This document shows positions 33,887-48,093 of a stretch of DNA of 64,000 nucleotides, in pieces. The stretch is from Drosophila pseudoobscura (Eukaryota; Arthropoda; Insecta; Diptera; Drosophilidae): the NCBI RefSeq assembly GCF_009870125.1, contig NC_046680.1, positions 18,495,501 to 18,559,500 on the forward strand. The letters are read 5' to 3'. Made by a program: the position numbers and the translations under genes. How positions within the stretch are numbered: position 1 is the first letter of the stretch; every line of letters begins with the position of its first letter. The notes beneath the pieces were generated by a model. It had not been told where the DNA came from. It saw only the letters and a list, made by a program, of their open reading frames with translations, and did not search any database.

Positions 33887-35925
33887 CTTTTGCTTGGGAT
33901 ATATTCGATTATGGTATCTTTCAGTCTTTCAGAATTGTCCGTTTGGATTCAAACTACTCCACAGAATGGCGAATATCGAAAGCGTTCCTCTTGTTCATTG
34001 CGCAGACGTTGGACATTGACTGAGTGACCAGTGTGGCCACCGTATAGGTTTTTGTAAGACTCCCCAGACGGACTCTTTGTATCCCGACTGAGAGGGGTTT
34101 CGGGGTCGGAGGACCAGATAAGATATGGGGCCGTCGCATTGGCTGTGACGTTTAGCCCGTAATGCGATTATACTCTCCTGATACCAAGCTGAAAGAGAGC
34201 ATGGAGCCGTGGGGATCATAAATACTGTCAAGTGTACAACGTATTTACAGCTTGAAACCTACGTCAATTGTTCGAATCAATCAAAAGAGAAGAGTTTTAT
34301 TTCGAATTCCAAAATGATATGTACATATGTACATTTTTCGTATGTACATACATTGGTAAACAGAAACCACCCTCAAGTTGAAGCGATTATCACCTTCTTG
34401 TGAGTAAAGTGTGCGCTGTCTACTTCCCACAAATCTTCGATCGGCTTAGACGTCAGCAGTAATCAAGTAATTAAATTACGCTTATCACAACACGTGGAGG
34501 GGGATCCAGGCCAGAAAAACATCACAATTCCCGATGTTATGCATTCTTTGTCTCATAAAGTCTTCTAAAGTGCTAACACAACAAATACTCTGTTTACACC
34601 CCATTGTTGGTATCTCATTCTATGTTAATAAACTGATACTCATGAGTGCGGACATCCTACCCTTTCCCACAGACCATTTTTCTTGGAATACCGATTGTTG
34701 TCTTAAGAAAAATAATAATAATTCTGTAGGAGTGCATCGATCGAATCAGGAAAGTCTGAGGCGAATTTAAAATCAGAGCTTCATAAATGGAAGAATCACG
34801 TACTAAGCAAGTGATCTGCACGGAAGGAAACGTTTCTGCTTTCCCATACCTGACAATGGTTGAAACTTAAAAAATATCCCCTTCAGGATTTTCGCTTCCA
34901 CCTTACAAAACATTGTAATCTGAAGTGTTAAACAAGTATCTAATCACAACTAGTCGAAAAGTTGGCAACACTATAGTACCACCAGGTACTCAGTTTTTAT
35001 ATACATATGGACTTATAATTCTGTCCCGATATTTTCTAAATTTGTAGAAGTTAAAATAATTTATCCAATGACTCATGATAAATTCGAGAAAAATTTACTA
35101 ATCTAGCGATAGCCGAACTATTATTTCAATTTTATTAACCTAAGAAATTTGTATCCCGCACGAAACTGCTTAGTATTAAATTAAAAAACAAAAAAAAATA
35201 TATACATATATATAAATGATTGTTGTGTAAAATTAAAACCATTTTAAAGGGACATGCACAATGCGCAACATTCCGAAATTAACCACATTGAAATATTGTC
35301 TGTTTTCGATGGACCTTTCATACTTCTGATTTTGTCCCTTGCCAATGGAAAATATTTTTTCGCCCACGCGAAATTGTTTTGTTCATTCAGACTATAAATA
35401 TGATCCGATCGAAGCATGTTTCTGCGTCTTTAATGCTAATAATGCTAATCAAGAATATGGTATATACCTTATGCGATCTACGAATTCAATGTACCTCTGT
35501 ACTCTTGGATTAAAGGGTAACAAAAAAAAAATGTTCCTTAAAATTAGCAACTATTGGTATAATTTATTATACATTTGCTATCTTTCATACTTAATCCTCC
35601 CAGATCAAGAAGATACATAAATCGACTCTACTAGTACGCATACGAGTTAGTTGACGTCAAAGGTTTTTCAAGGCAGATTGTCGAACAGGACAAAACACAC
35701 CCTAATCGAAACGGGAACCCACATTTATAATTTGTAAATTAGAGCGATAATATATATGTATACATTTTCTACCAATGCAAATGGCGTCTTAAGTCTATGC
35801 CACTTGTGAGCACTACGATTAGATTTTAATGGCTCTTGTGTTTGAAGTTCTTCCCAGAATCAAACCACATTGAGCACCGATCCGATCATCTGATGATGAC
35901 AATTTAATCACTTTTGTTTGCTCAC
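33887..35925. other. Spacer within the array, no exon recognised
   Basis: About 2 kb between F10 and F11. I looked for a short ATG-helix-donor unit in the required phase and found none convincing. Open frames here lack a membrane segment. More diverged first exons may have been missed. Confidence 0.4.
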
Positions 35926-36058
35926 CATTCGAGACTATAGCACCATTGGCCAGACGCATTCGACGGGCCCGACGGATGCGTATCAGAACTAGGATCAACA
36001 TCACTATGAAGAACACCATCAGAATGGGGAACCAGATGTCGAAGTATATATAAATCAT
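35926..36058 (-). CDS. Alternative first exon F11 (single membrane segment)
   Basis: ATG 36058 to donor GTGAGC after 35926: 44 codons plus one base, Ala at the junction; total about 159 residues. MIYIYFDIWFPILMVFFIVM, then LILVLIRIRRARRMRLANGA: a long helix with a strongly basic inner flank. The frame stays open past the donor for 35 codons, so retention of the intron would give a different tail. Confidence 0.77.
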
Positions 36059-36818
36059 TTCGATTGGGTTTTTTATGCGACGTGTGGGTTTTAAAAGTCA
36101 AGTGAGTACTGCAGGCAATTACTTTCGATGTGTTCCAGACATGTGCCATAGATATTAATGGAACCTACATACAAAGGACGGTATGTACGTATGTGGTTAT
36201 CTATTAAAGTAAATCGAAGCGATATCAAGGTGGTGCTACTGGGTTTGAGTCAGCGGTAACTTTCAAATGACTTTGCGTCAATCTGCCTATAGAATCTGAC
36301 GGATATTTGCAATGGTTTCCCAAAGACAGCGATAGCGACCGTTGATAGAACAGATCGATTTTTAGAGGTAGCAAATGCTCTGCTCAGAGAGTGGGAATAG
36401 TAGTAGATTTATAGTAGGAGACTCCCGGACAGCCTGAGGCTCCAACGCGAATCCCAATCTATACGCTCGATAAGATATGAATATATAAAGTTAATTAGAT
36501 AATTATTTATACACTGATAAAGCAAATTACCTATATATACACATACAAATATAGAGCTATAGGACAGAAAACATAATTGATTTTGTTTACGAAGCAGCGT
36601 AGAAGAACACACTTGATTCATAAACAAAAAGAGAAACAAAGAAACTTTTGGGGGAGCTTTTCGATTATGCCCCTCTTTTTGCAATCTCTTAGAAAATTAA
36701 CTTTTTCACTAATCCGGAAAACAACGAAAACACAGACGTCACATGTCTGCTGACTCCAGTGTAGGGGCTATGAGTCATCGGCGCTCTTATCTGATTAAGA
36801 AATTTGATCTATACTCAC

Positions 36819-36921
36819 TGGAGAGCACCGCGCCTTGGCGCCTGCTGGTGCAGCAGTAGCCGCAGCAGCTCATTATGAGGAACGTCAAGACAAAGAACAT
36901 GAAAACGCTCCAGAAATCCAT
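36819..36921 (-). CDS. Alternative first exon F12, most distal (single membrane segment)
   Basis: ATG 36921 (context CGCCATGG) to donor GTGAGT after 36819: 34 codons plus one base, Thr at the junction; total about 149 residues. MDFWSVFMFFVLTFLIMSCC, then GYCCTSRRQGAVLS: a helix with a juxtamembrane Cys cluster. An acidic in-frame stretch (VDDFEFDDLDDFA) lies just upstream without an ATG of its own, so a coding exon farther upstream joined at CCGCAG (near 36958) is possible. Confidence 0.72.
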
Positions 36922-36974
36922 GGCGAAATCGTCCAGGTCGTCAAACTCGAAGTCGTCCACTGCGGATTTCACAT

Positions 36975-38014
36975 GTGAGAAAAGATTGCGCTGATGGGGG
37001 AAGGGAACTTACGTTTGTTTAGATTCTTGGGCTTAAATATTAAGCGAAAATTCCACTTGTTGCAATCGGCGGCGCAGCGATAAATGCACTCTGAGCCTTA
37101 AGAATTCTCTATACACACGTGTACTGTTCAGTCCTCTGAGCAATTTCACTGGCGATACAAAGCACGCTTTTATTTTAATCAATTCAAATAACAATATCTA
37201 ATCAACGCTAATCTGAAACTCCGCTTGCAATAATTGTTAGCACGGTCGGGTTAGTGTTGCCAGGTTTCGCAAAGCTTGAGGTGTTTTCCAGTACTGCCAA
37301 ACAGTACTGCAGCAGCTGTTCCGTCACACTATCGAAACAAAATAAATATAAATAAAAAGACACTTTTATATTTTCTTAACAGATTAGAAAATGTTATTTT
37401 CAATAGCTATGCTTATATGTTTCAGTTTAAGACCACATCGGGCTAATCAAACACCTATCGATAAGTAACACTTAATATCAGTGTTGCTTGCCTGTACCTT
37501 CCAGGTTTTTGCGCTTTGACTTCATTTGTTCCAACATTATTTAAGAAATACCCCATTAATAGGTATTATATTATATTATTATATATATATTATATATATA
37601 TTATATTATATTATAAATTAAGTGTTAACGTATGCAAGTCCTAGCTAGCTAGTAATATTACATCGAATATCAAAATCGAGGAATATGGTTTCCAATCCTT
37701 AACCCATTGTAGACCTACGGTGTAACTTAATATTTCACCGAAAGAAAACATTTAAAATATCTGGCTCCAATAGTCAGTTTCATTTTTAAAGCTATCGAAA
37801 CTCTATTTTCCAGCTTATTGTCTTCTTACAGAGACCAAGAATGAGTATAATAAATTTACAATCGGTAATATTTTCCTCCATTTACCTCAAGTCTGTGAAC
37901 TGTTTAAATAGAGGGGGTCTAAGTGAGCTAAGTTCGTTTTTGTCATTGGTATATTTTTTAAATGAGTCGAAATATTTCGGTATATTTCTGGAAGACCGCG
38001 TATATGCCTTGCCA
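36975..38014. other. Intergenic, array gene to bicaudal
   Basis: Contains the presumed promoter of F12, a DRE-like TATCGATA near 37456, and an AT microsatellite. No gene seen. Confidence 0.45.
37564..37618. repeat. AT-rich microsatellite (TATATTA)n
   Basis: About 55 bases of alternating TA/TTA units. Confidence 0.8.
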
Positions 38015-38391
38015 TAGAGGTGGAGAAACGTCGATGTTTTGAGGCAAATCGATGAAACATCGATGTTTTTCAAATTTTGTATATATTTTCTATTTTATAA
38101 CAAGTATCCAGGTTAAAAAAACTTTTGAATTATTGTTAACACTAAAACATGAAATTAATGAATTATAAATCCCCCTTTTACAGTAGGTTGAGTTATTGAG
38201 TCTCAGTTACGTTTGCTCGTACTGCCTATGACTGAGGGAAAAGGAGAAAAAATAATCCTTCAAGCAAATACTTTAAACTAATCATTACGTCAAACATATT
38301 AATAATATTTTGAGATTCTTCTAGTGTAAATCTACTCAAACATCGATATTTGAGAAAAAACATCGATTACATCGATGTCTCTCCAGCTCTA
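38015..38391. mobile_element. MITE-like element with inverted ends
   Basis: The left end (TAGAG-TGGAG-AAAC-TCGATG, from 38015) and the right end (reverse complement, to 38391) form imperfect inverted repeats of about 50 bases rich in CATCGAT. The 377-base interior is AT-rich and non-coding. I see no clear target-site duplication and cannot name the family. It lies about 175 bases before the bicaudal start codon and brings several DRE-like CGAT motifs. Confidence 0.5.
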
Positions 38392-38564
38392 GTTTTTATC
38401 ATGGCGATTTTCTTTTGACTTTGACATCCACTGGGCGCACGTGTTTTCGGGCATAGCTCTGTGTAAATTTTAGTAAAAAGCAATGTAAATATCTGAGTGA
38501 ACTGGAATCGGCGTTAAAAATAGCGTGGACTAATCTGTAAACCTTGAACTTTTCGTGTGTGTAG

Positions 38565-39077
38565 ATGAATCCGGAGAAGCTTAAGAAGTTGCAAGCGCAG
38601 GTGCGCATTGGCGGCAAGGGCACCCCCCGTCGCAAGAAGAAGATTGTGCACTCCACCCCCGCAACCGACGACAAGAAGTTGCAGTCGTCGCTGAAGAAGT
38701 TGTCGGTGAATACCATTCCCGGCATTGAGGAGGTGAACATCATCAAGAATGATGGCACCGTCATCCACTTCAACAACCCCAAGGCGCAGGCTTCGCTGCC
38801 AACCAACACGTTCGCCATCACTGGACACGGTGAGAACAAGACGATCACCGAGATGGTGCCTGGCATCCTCACACAACTGGGACCCCAGGACATCAATCAG
38901 TTGAAGAAGCTGGCCACGGAAATCGCCAACAAGAGCGCCGCCGGTGGTGCTGCCGGCGCTGCTGGAGCGGATGCCGGTGACGATGATGTGCCCGATCTGG
39001 TCGAGAACTTCGAGGAGGTGGCTATTGCCGCTGCCAAGGCTGACGAGAAGGCTGGTGAAGTGGCGGCCTCGGCCTAA
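38565..39077 (+). CDS. bic: bicaudal: beta subunit of nascent-polypeptide-associated complex (BTF3-like)
   Basis: The NAC beta subunit binds ribosomes near the exit tunnel and pairs with NAC alpha to shield nascent chains and restrain mis-targeting to the ER. One coding exon of 170 residues. The basic ribosome-binding N-terminus ([20 protein letters not shown] followed by KK) and the NAC domain (about 34-100, with [10 protein letters not shown] and [10 protein letters not shown]) are clear. The C-terminus is Ala-rich and acidic ([13 protein letters not shown]). The ATG lies directly after GTGTGTAG, which looks like a splice acceptor, so a non-coding first exon is likely. A polyadenylation hexamer AATAAA is near 39341. 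In Drosophila, reduced bic activity gives bicaudal embryos. Confidence 0.95.
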   Translation: MNPEKLKKLQAQVRIGGKGTPRRKKKIVHSTPATDDKKLQSSLKKLSVNTIPGIEEVNIIKNDGTVIHFNNPKAQASLPTNTFAITGHGENKTITEMVPGILTQLGPQDINQLKKLATEIANKSAAGGAAGAAGADAGDDDVPDLVENFEEVAIAAAKADEKAGEVAASA

Positions 39078-40767
39078 TAAGTCAACGATGTTGAGGCGTA
39101 GATACACACACATACACTTTAAACAAGAAACAACACACATACAAAACATACGACGACAGAAGGAAAGAAGGGGCTAGCGGCTGGCATACAGAACACACCG
39201 TCAAGCGGATCCTCTTCTCCCGTCTGGATAGCTGTGTGGGATGGGAGTAGGACAGATGGCATGTGGTTTGTCACTGGATGCGCCGCCCGCCCGGTTCCTT
39301 TTTCTATTTCGGGGGTCATGATACACTAAACTAAACACAAATAAAACGGCATCCAAGCGAGCGCTAAACACAACACGTTAAATATAATAATTATATCTAA
39401 TATAATAAGGGAACTTTCAATCTTAGAACTACTCTTAGTGTAGCTGGAAACGACGAATTGTACAACGGTAAAATGTATTTTCCAATGCGATTAAAGCACG
39501 TTTCCCTCTATACGAAAAACAAAACACACACATCCGCAACGCCGCCGTCTCGTATTGTTTCCGCCTCCCCCACAAAAACACACATACAGTTTATACGGTT
39601 TTTAGGAGGTATTGAATTTTGAAAACTGATTTTAGGGGACAACACAGACACTCCAGAAGAAGTCATTGCCAGGTTGATGGAGAGACAGATAGTAGAAGGA
39701 TGAATATATACTTATTTATAGCATTAGCTCATACTTAACCTGCTCTGTTCTATATTCAAATCCCAACCCAATGATGATGTATCCCCCCGGCTTCAAAAAC
39801 TCATGTAAACAAGAGAGTCCCTATCAAAGCTAAATCGAACTTGAACCAAAATTGTTGAAAACATTTTTCTAATTTGTAAACGTATTTTTTAGACCATCAT
39901 ACATACATTAAAAGAACTGGAAAGAAAACATTTATATTTCTGGACATTTTATTTCTGGCGTTTCTAATTTTTTTTTCTTGCATAATCTGCGTTGGTGTGC
40001 GCGCATGTGTGTGTATGCCTGACAACGCCTTTTGGACGAGGGGGGTAGCAAAAAGCACGCGGCAGTCAAAACTTGTTGACATTGAGATTCGGGCTTTGAA
40101 AGCAATCGGCAGCTGTTTTTGGGCCCAAGAACTGAACTTTAGCGCGTTTCATTAGTTAAATAATGGTTTTGCCTGGCAAGAGTTCTCGTAATAACATAAA
40201 TATGCGGCAAAATGCAAAAGCTAAAGAGCGAAAACCCAACGTTTGCCTGTATGCATCAGTTCTGTGTGTGTTAGGCATGCGTTCCTGGCAGTATGGGTGC
40301 GATTTGTTTTAAATTTCTGTCATGAGTCACGGCCAACTCAAATTGTAAATGGTTTAAAATGTTGCGATTCGCGGATTGCGGTGTGCTGATAGGCTTGAAC
40401 CTTCTAGGCTACAATTTGCGGTTGGGTGCTTTTCTTATCAGTTGCGCCAGTAAAACATATGTATAGGGCAAAGGTTAATGCACATGTATAATTGCAAGTA
40501 CATAAACATCAAGTTGCAAAATTGTACATAGTTTAATTGAAGAATTAGTGTTAATTTGGGCTGCAACAAACAATAAACGTATCTTCTTTCGGCGACCTGA
40601 CCCAATATTTTTGCCTTTACTGTAGATATGGAACTAAGTGGCAGCTTCCTTGCAAGAAAGGCGACAGTGCTGCCAGCTGGCTATCTTTTTTTCCCGCCCA
40701 AACAACAAAACAATATTTTAAAATACGATACGATCTAATTTCAATCATTTTTGAAAGTTTGAACCAA
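39078..40767. other. 3' UTR of bicaudal and intergenic DNA
   Basis: AATAAA motifs near 39341 and near 40571 suggest alternative 3' ends for bic. No other gene recognised. Confidence 0.5.
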
Positions 40768-42749
40768 TTACAATGTTCGCATTTCCTTCTTGCATATACT
40801 GCAGACAACCTTGCAGGTGGCAGGACCAGAGCTGGGACTCTCCACGCGATGATAAACTGCCGCACCGACCTCGGGAATCACCCTGCGACGATTTTCGGGG
40901 CGACTCTTCTTGTTTCCGCTCTCCACACAGCAGCAAAGCAGAATACTGAGCGGCACCGCCTCGCCCTCCTCCAGGGTCTGGGGAAGATTCCTATTCCGCG
41001 TCTCTGGCAGCAGTAGGCTGGCGAATCCGCCAACAATTAGCAGCGCTCCCATCACAATCAGCGGCAAAGCCAGCATTTGCTGGCCCTGCAACGAGACAAA
41101 TGCTAAGGTAACCGATCGGGATCTGGAAAGGCTAATGGACACTCACCATGTGATTAATAATGGGAATGACAATAGGCCCGATCATAGCCACCACGGAGCT
41201 GAAACTCATGCCCAGGCCCCGCACCACCGTAGGATACAGCTCGGAGGCCAACAGCGGCAGCACCACAAAGGACGAGCTGATGCCCATCTTTCCGACGCAG
41301 TACAGCAGCAACGTGATCTTCGGAAATAGGAACGTGGCCACGCAGGCCACTCCGCCCACGAGCATCGATATGAAGAGGATCCAGCGCCGTCCAAAGTAGC
41401 TGAGTCCTGGCCATAGAAGCAGATACGTGGGCAGCTCCACGGCCCCGGCCAAGAAGAAGTTCCATATCTCGTCGCCGCCCAAGGCAGGAGCGTAGTAGCT
41501 CAAGCCGACATACACGCTGGTGTTGGCGAACCAGATAAGGGTGATAATCAGGGTTTTGCGGCGCATGTTAGTGCCCCGGAACAGATCCAAGATACCATAG
41601 TGCGTGGAGGCCGACGACTCCACGGCCTGCGTTGTCACGAGTCGATGCTGCAACCGCTCCACAAAGTCCCTGGTGATGCGTACTCCATTCACGCGTGCAA
41701 TTACTTTGAGGATCTTTGTTGCCCGCTTCGTCTGCCCCACTGCCATCAGCCAGCGAGGAGACTCGGGCAGCAAAAAGAAGCAGGAGAACAGCATCAGCAG
41801 GGGCATGGACACAGCCAGACTGAGCTCCCGCCAGTCACGCACAATGTATATAACGCCGGCCAGTATGACCAGTCCCAACGAGTAGGCAATGTTCGAGACG
41901 ATTGTGCAAAAGACGCGGCGATCGGGGCCCACCAGTTCAATGGCCAGGACGTAGGGACTCGCCAGTATGGCCGGCACTGTCAGCCCCACCACGAAGCGGA
42001 GCCCCAGCCAGACGGGGAAGTTCCAGGCAAAGGCACTTGCCGCACATGCCGCAATCTCCAGCAGCAGGTAGGCGTAGAAGGACGGTCGCCGGCCCCACAT
42101 ATCCACCAGATAGCCAAAGACGTAGTTCCCCAGCAGTCCGCCCACACCGAAGATGACCAGTGCTAGGGTCACCAGGTAGCTTCTGTCGCAAACCAAACTC
42201 CACTGCGATCGGAGGGAGAAAGTCTGGAGTCAGAGAGGAGCTGATTGAGATCGTTTTACCTACCTCTTGGACCACTGTGCTGGAGTAAATGGACTTGTCG
42301 TAGTGCCAGCCATGCTGGCAGGGCACTATCCGCGCTGTCTCCGGCTGCAGCTTCAGCAGATTCTCAGCCTCTTGCCTGATCAGATCGATGGGCGGTCGGT
42401 ACTCCAGATACCGGACAATGTCGCTGTAGTTGCGGGCATACATGGAGCACTCGGCGTAGGCGCCATGACGGTTCCTCGGGATGCTCAGGTTCTTCACCAA
42501 CTGCACATAGTCCTGGGTCCATGGCTCCAGCTCTGGCACTCGACACCAGTGCTGTGGAGTGGCCGCGATGAATAGCTGGCTGCAAGGATGGCACACAGGA
42601 TTATAAGGATGGAAGAATGAATCCAGCCACGTTCACCTGTAGGCGTGAAAGGCACAGGGCAGAGCAGCCGGCAGTAACACCGAGCATATGATGACCTTCT
42701 GGTAGAGGCCGAAAGATCCCACCTCCTTAAGTACCTCATCGAAATCCAT
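40768..42749 (-). CDS. CG4630: SLC22-family organic ion transporter (CG4630-like)
   Basis: A major-facilitator transporter of the organic cation/anion (SLC22) branch in the plasma membrane; substrate not deducible. Exons 42749-42637, 42579-42264, 42202-41147 and 41085-40768 (phases 2, 0, 0) give 600 residues. Family marks are [17 protein letters not shown] before a large extracellular loop, the loop-2/3 signature [15 protein letters not shown] after helix 6, and about twelve hydrophobic segments ending in [13 protein letters not shown]. The C-terminal tail is Cys-rich (LLCCCVE, CSICKK). The chosen start is the first ATG ([14 protein letters not shown]), as in many family members. The frame stays open 5' of it for 23 or more codons without an ATG, so an upstream coding exon may exist. 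Confidence 0.88.
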
Positions 42750-43110
42750 GTCGTCTGCATCCGAGCCAAGCGCGCGCACAACTAAAGAGCTGATGCTGGG
42801 GGCCTTGTCCACTTCCACGCCAGGAATTGGCGCGCTGCAATCGCCGCAGGGGCTGATTGAACATAATTACATTACGGCCTTTCATCTGTTTTAATTAATT
42901 GGACACCGCGGCGTGGGCAAGGTTCGAGATTTGTGGATGCAGCAGAGCCACAGATGCACCGATCCACACTGCAATACCCAACCAAAGTGAGCACTCGGAC
43001 CTGGTGGGCTAATAGTCAAATCTGTATTTCTTCGTATAGCGTACATAAAATTAAATTACATATTTCTAGAACTTGTATGGGAACTGCCGCACACACGGTC
43101 ACTGAGGCGT

Positions 43111-44024
43111 CTAGCTGCGGGCCAATCCGATGATGGTCAGTATGTACATAAAGATGTTGACAATGTCCAAGTAGAGGTTGAGGGCCGCGAAGATGTACTC
43201 CTCGGGACTGATGGAGTACTTGTGGTTGCCGCCCAGCATCAGCTGCGTGTCGTATACCAGATACACGGAGAAGAGCAGGGCACCCAGCGAGGCGTACACT
43301 AGACCGATCACCTGGCCTGGTATGAAGATGGCAATAATGCCAAAGATGATGAAGACCACCAGGCAGGCGACTAGCACTCCGCCGCACATCGTGAAGTCCC
43401 ACTTGGTTTGCAATGCGAAGATGGTGAGTCCCAAGGACACGGCTGCCGTGATTCCCACGGCCATCAGCACCTCATTGGCCTCGTACTGGCCGGCCACCAT
43501 TCCCAGCAGGAAGGACTCGGCGATTGTGAACAGGAACAGGAATATAAAGTTGAGTGGCGTTTTCCGACGAACGCTCTCGCAGCAGGCCATGGAGATCATA
43601 GTCACAATGAGAACGACCTGCAAAAAATAGAGATTTTATATCCATGCTATCCTGTAAAAGGAAGCCACTCACCAGGGCGATCCAAACGAGGTATGGGTTC
43701 TTCTGGACCCATTCCTGTGTGCCCTTTGAGAAGGTGAACACGCTGACAAAACCAAAAGTAATCAGCAGTTGTACCTAGGATGTCAGATACATCATAAGTG
43801 AGATTTAGAGATATCCCGTGATTAAGTGATGTTTCACTCACCATCAGAATGAGGTAGACCTTCCTAATGAAGCCCTTCCTGATGCTCTGGTCATCAAAAT
43901 CGAAGTTCTTGTCGGCCTCCGCATCTGTGTAGGCGCCAGTTTCATCGCCTATGGATGTAGACAGGTTCAAAGGAATTGGGTATTAATTCATCGATGACTA
44001 ACCGTATTGAAAGTGGTTGCTCAT
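43111..44024 (-). CDS. CG3814: TMBIM/Lifeguard-family membrane protein (CG3814-like)
   Basis: A seven-helix Bax-inhibitor-1 superfamily protein, expected in Golgi/ER or plasma membrane, modulating calcium leak and cell death. Exons 44024-44003, 43948-43842, 43774-43673 and 43617-43111 (phases 1, 0, 0) give 245 residues. The first exon is only 22 bases (MSNHFQY). The cytosolic N-terminus is short, then [19 protein letters not shown] opens helix 1. The family end motif (YDTQLMLGGNHKYSISPEEY then a last helix) is intact. It lies upstream of, and in the same orientation as, its paralogue Nmda1 gene product, from which it differs mainly by lacking the Pro/Gly/Tyr-rich leader. Confidence 0.93.
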
Positions 44025-45472
44025 GGCTGGATTGTTATAGATAGTATGCAATATATGCGCTCGCTCTCTGTGCCGCTATAGTTACGTGTCGTGTGAGCTC
44101 TTCCGCTTGGAGGTGACGATGGTCTAACCCATTTGCCCTACCAGAAAGTATCCCATATGGCCGACTATTTGCAGATTAGCCATGTTTCTTATCAAATCGA
44201 CTCTCCCATACACGCACACGAACACATCGCCGACGCACAGTAGATGCAGATAACAGATAATGTACACACATGTGTGTGCTGTTGAGTAATTTATATATTG
44301 TGGCCCAACAAATGTTCAATAATAGGTGAATCACATATAAACCCCTGCAATACAATTGTTGGTCTCAGAGGGAGAGCGAGAGAGAGCTCTGGCAATCGAC
44401 GATTATCTTATCGGGAACACTTTCTCGCCACAACTCTTCTTTCGGCTTAGCCGCCATCGACACTGCTTCCATCACATCCTGTACTTGCCTTGCTGGTAGT
44501 GATACATTTTATTTGTATATTGCGGCTATATCGGTGGAAAACACACGAACTACTGAGCCGCAGGTGGCGGTGACCCGGTTGCACACACAAATTTGAAAGA
44601 CACCAAAACTCACACGCACACAGTTGTGTGGCTGCGATAAGAAAGTCAGGCCAACTAACTAACAAATGATAAAGAAAAGGTATTTTAATTGATAAAGTTC
44701 GCCTTTTGGTGTAATCCGTGCGCAAGCGACGCTGGTCGACTGAAAACTGATGATGTTGAATGCCACTGGCGGTGGCAATGCCCCCAGGGTAAATCGGCAT
44801 GGAGAAGACCTACAAAGGCTGCTCTCTGTAGTCAGAACAATCCAGCCTTAATAAATAGACGCGCTTTATTGTTGACTTTAAACTCAGTGTCGCTGCGGAG
44901 TTTACATCGTTCGGTATTAGATTTACAAATATAGTTCGGGATTCCGTAGTTTTTACAAAGTTAAACGTATTTAACAATTGCAAGCCGTGTTGCATATAAT
45001 ATAGTATATATGTATATGTATGCATGTATATACGTGACTATTTATTGTTTTTATGTGAATGGCATATCAATTTGGTATTTTTAATTATCCTCGCAACTGC
45101 ATTTATATAATACTCCGAAGAGGCTGAGGGGGAATTCTTGACATTCAAAATCATGTCGGAAACCAGCTTAAATACGAATTACATAACAAAAAGCAAATTA
45201 AAATGTTAATTTTGTATTCACTTCACCTTAAAACACATATTACCAACTACATATAAGGAAACTGGCCAAACACAACAGGGAAAGATATAGATTTATAGTA
45301 GATATTTGAGTAATCTTTAAGTTGAATATAGCCGCCGTTTCGTTTCTCAGTGTCAGAACTGGTTAGAGGCGAATGAGATTAGACGACAACAATATGTAAG
45401 CCGGTTAAAGCTGGAGCCGGTTAAAATGTAAAGAATATTTGGAAATAAATCGATTGTCTACGCGCGGGATCC
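44025..45472. other. 5' flank of CG3814-like gene and 3' flank of Nmda1
   Basis: Nothing coding recognised. GA-rich and TATC-rich sequence at 44365-44412 probably belongs to the CG3814-like promoter; the rest is likely Nmda1 3' UTR. Confidence 0.5.
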
Positions 45473-48000
<2,528 letters not shown>

Positions 48001-48032
48001 CGGCTTGCGACACCTTGCAAATGCATAGAAAC

Positions 48033-48040
48033 TATCGATA
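48033..48040. promoter_or_regulatory. DRE element (TATCGATA)
   Basis: A perfect DREF-binding palindrome in the AspRS-Nmda1 intergenic region, typical of housekeeping promoters in Drosophila. Confidence 0.7.
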
Positions 48041-48052
48041 GTCGGAAAAAAG

Positions 48053-48093
48053 CACTAAAATATACCAGCAATGCAGTTTGGTATATTTTAGTG
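48053..48093. promoter_or_regulatory. Perfect 15-bp inverted repeat of Motif-6-like promoter elements
   Basis: Arms 48053-48067 and 48079-48093 are exact reverse complements around an 11-base spacer. Each arm holds TGGTATATTTT, close to the Ohler Motif 6 core element. It lies just downstream of the DRE. Confidence 0.7.

Noticed and set aside
38399-39149. Long open frames antisense to bicaudal
   Set aside because: Shadow of the codon-biased bic coding sequence; no independent signals.
41600-42166. 188-codon plus-strand frame
   Set aside because: Antisense shadow of the SLC22 exon.
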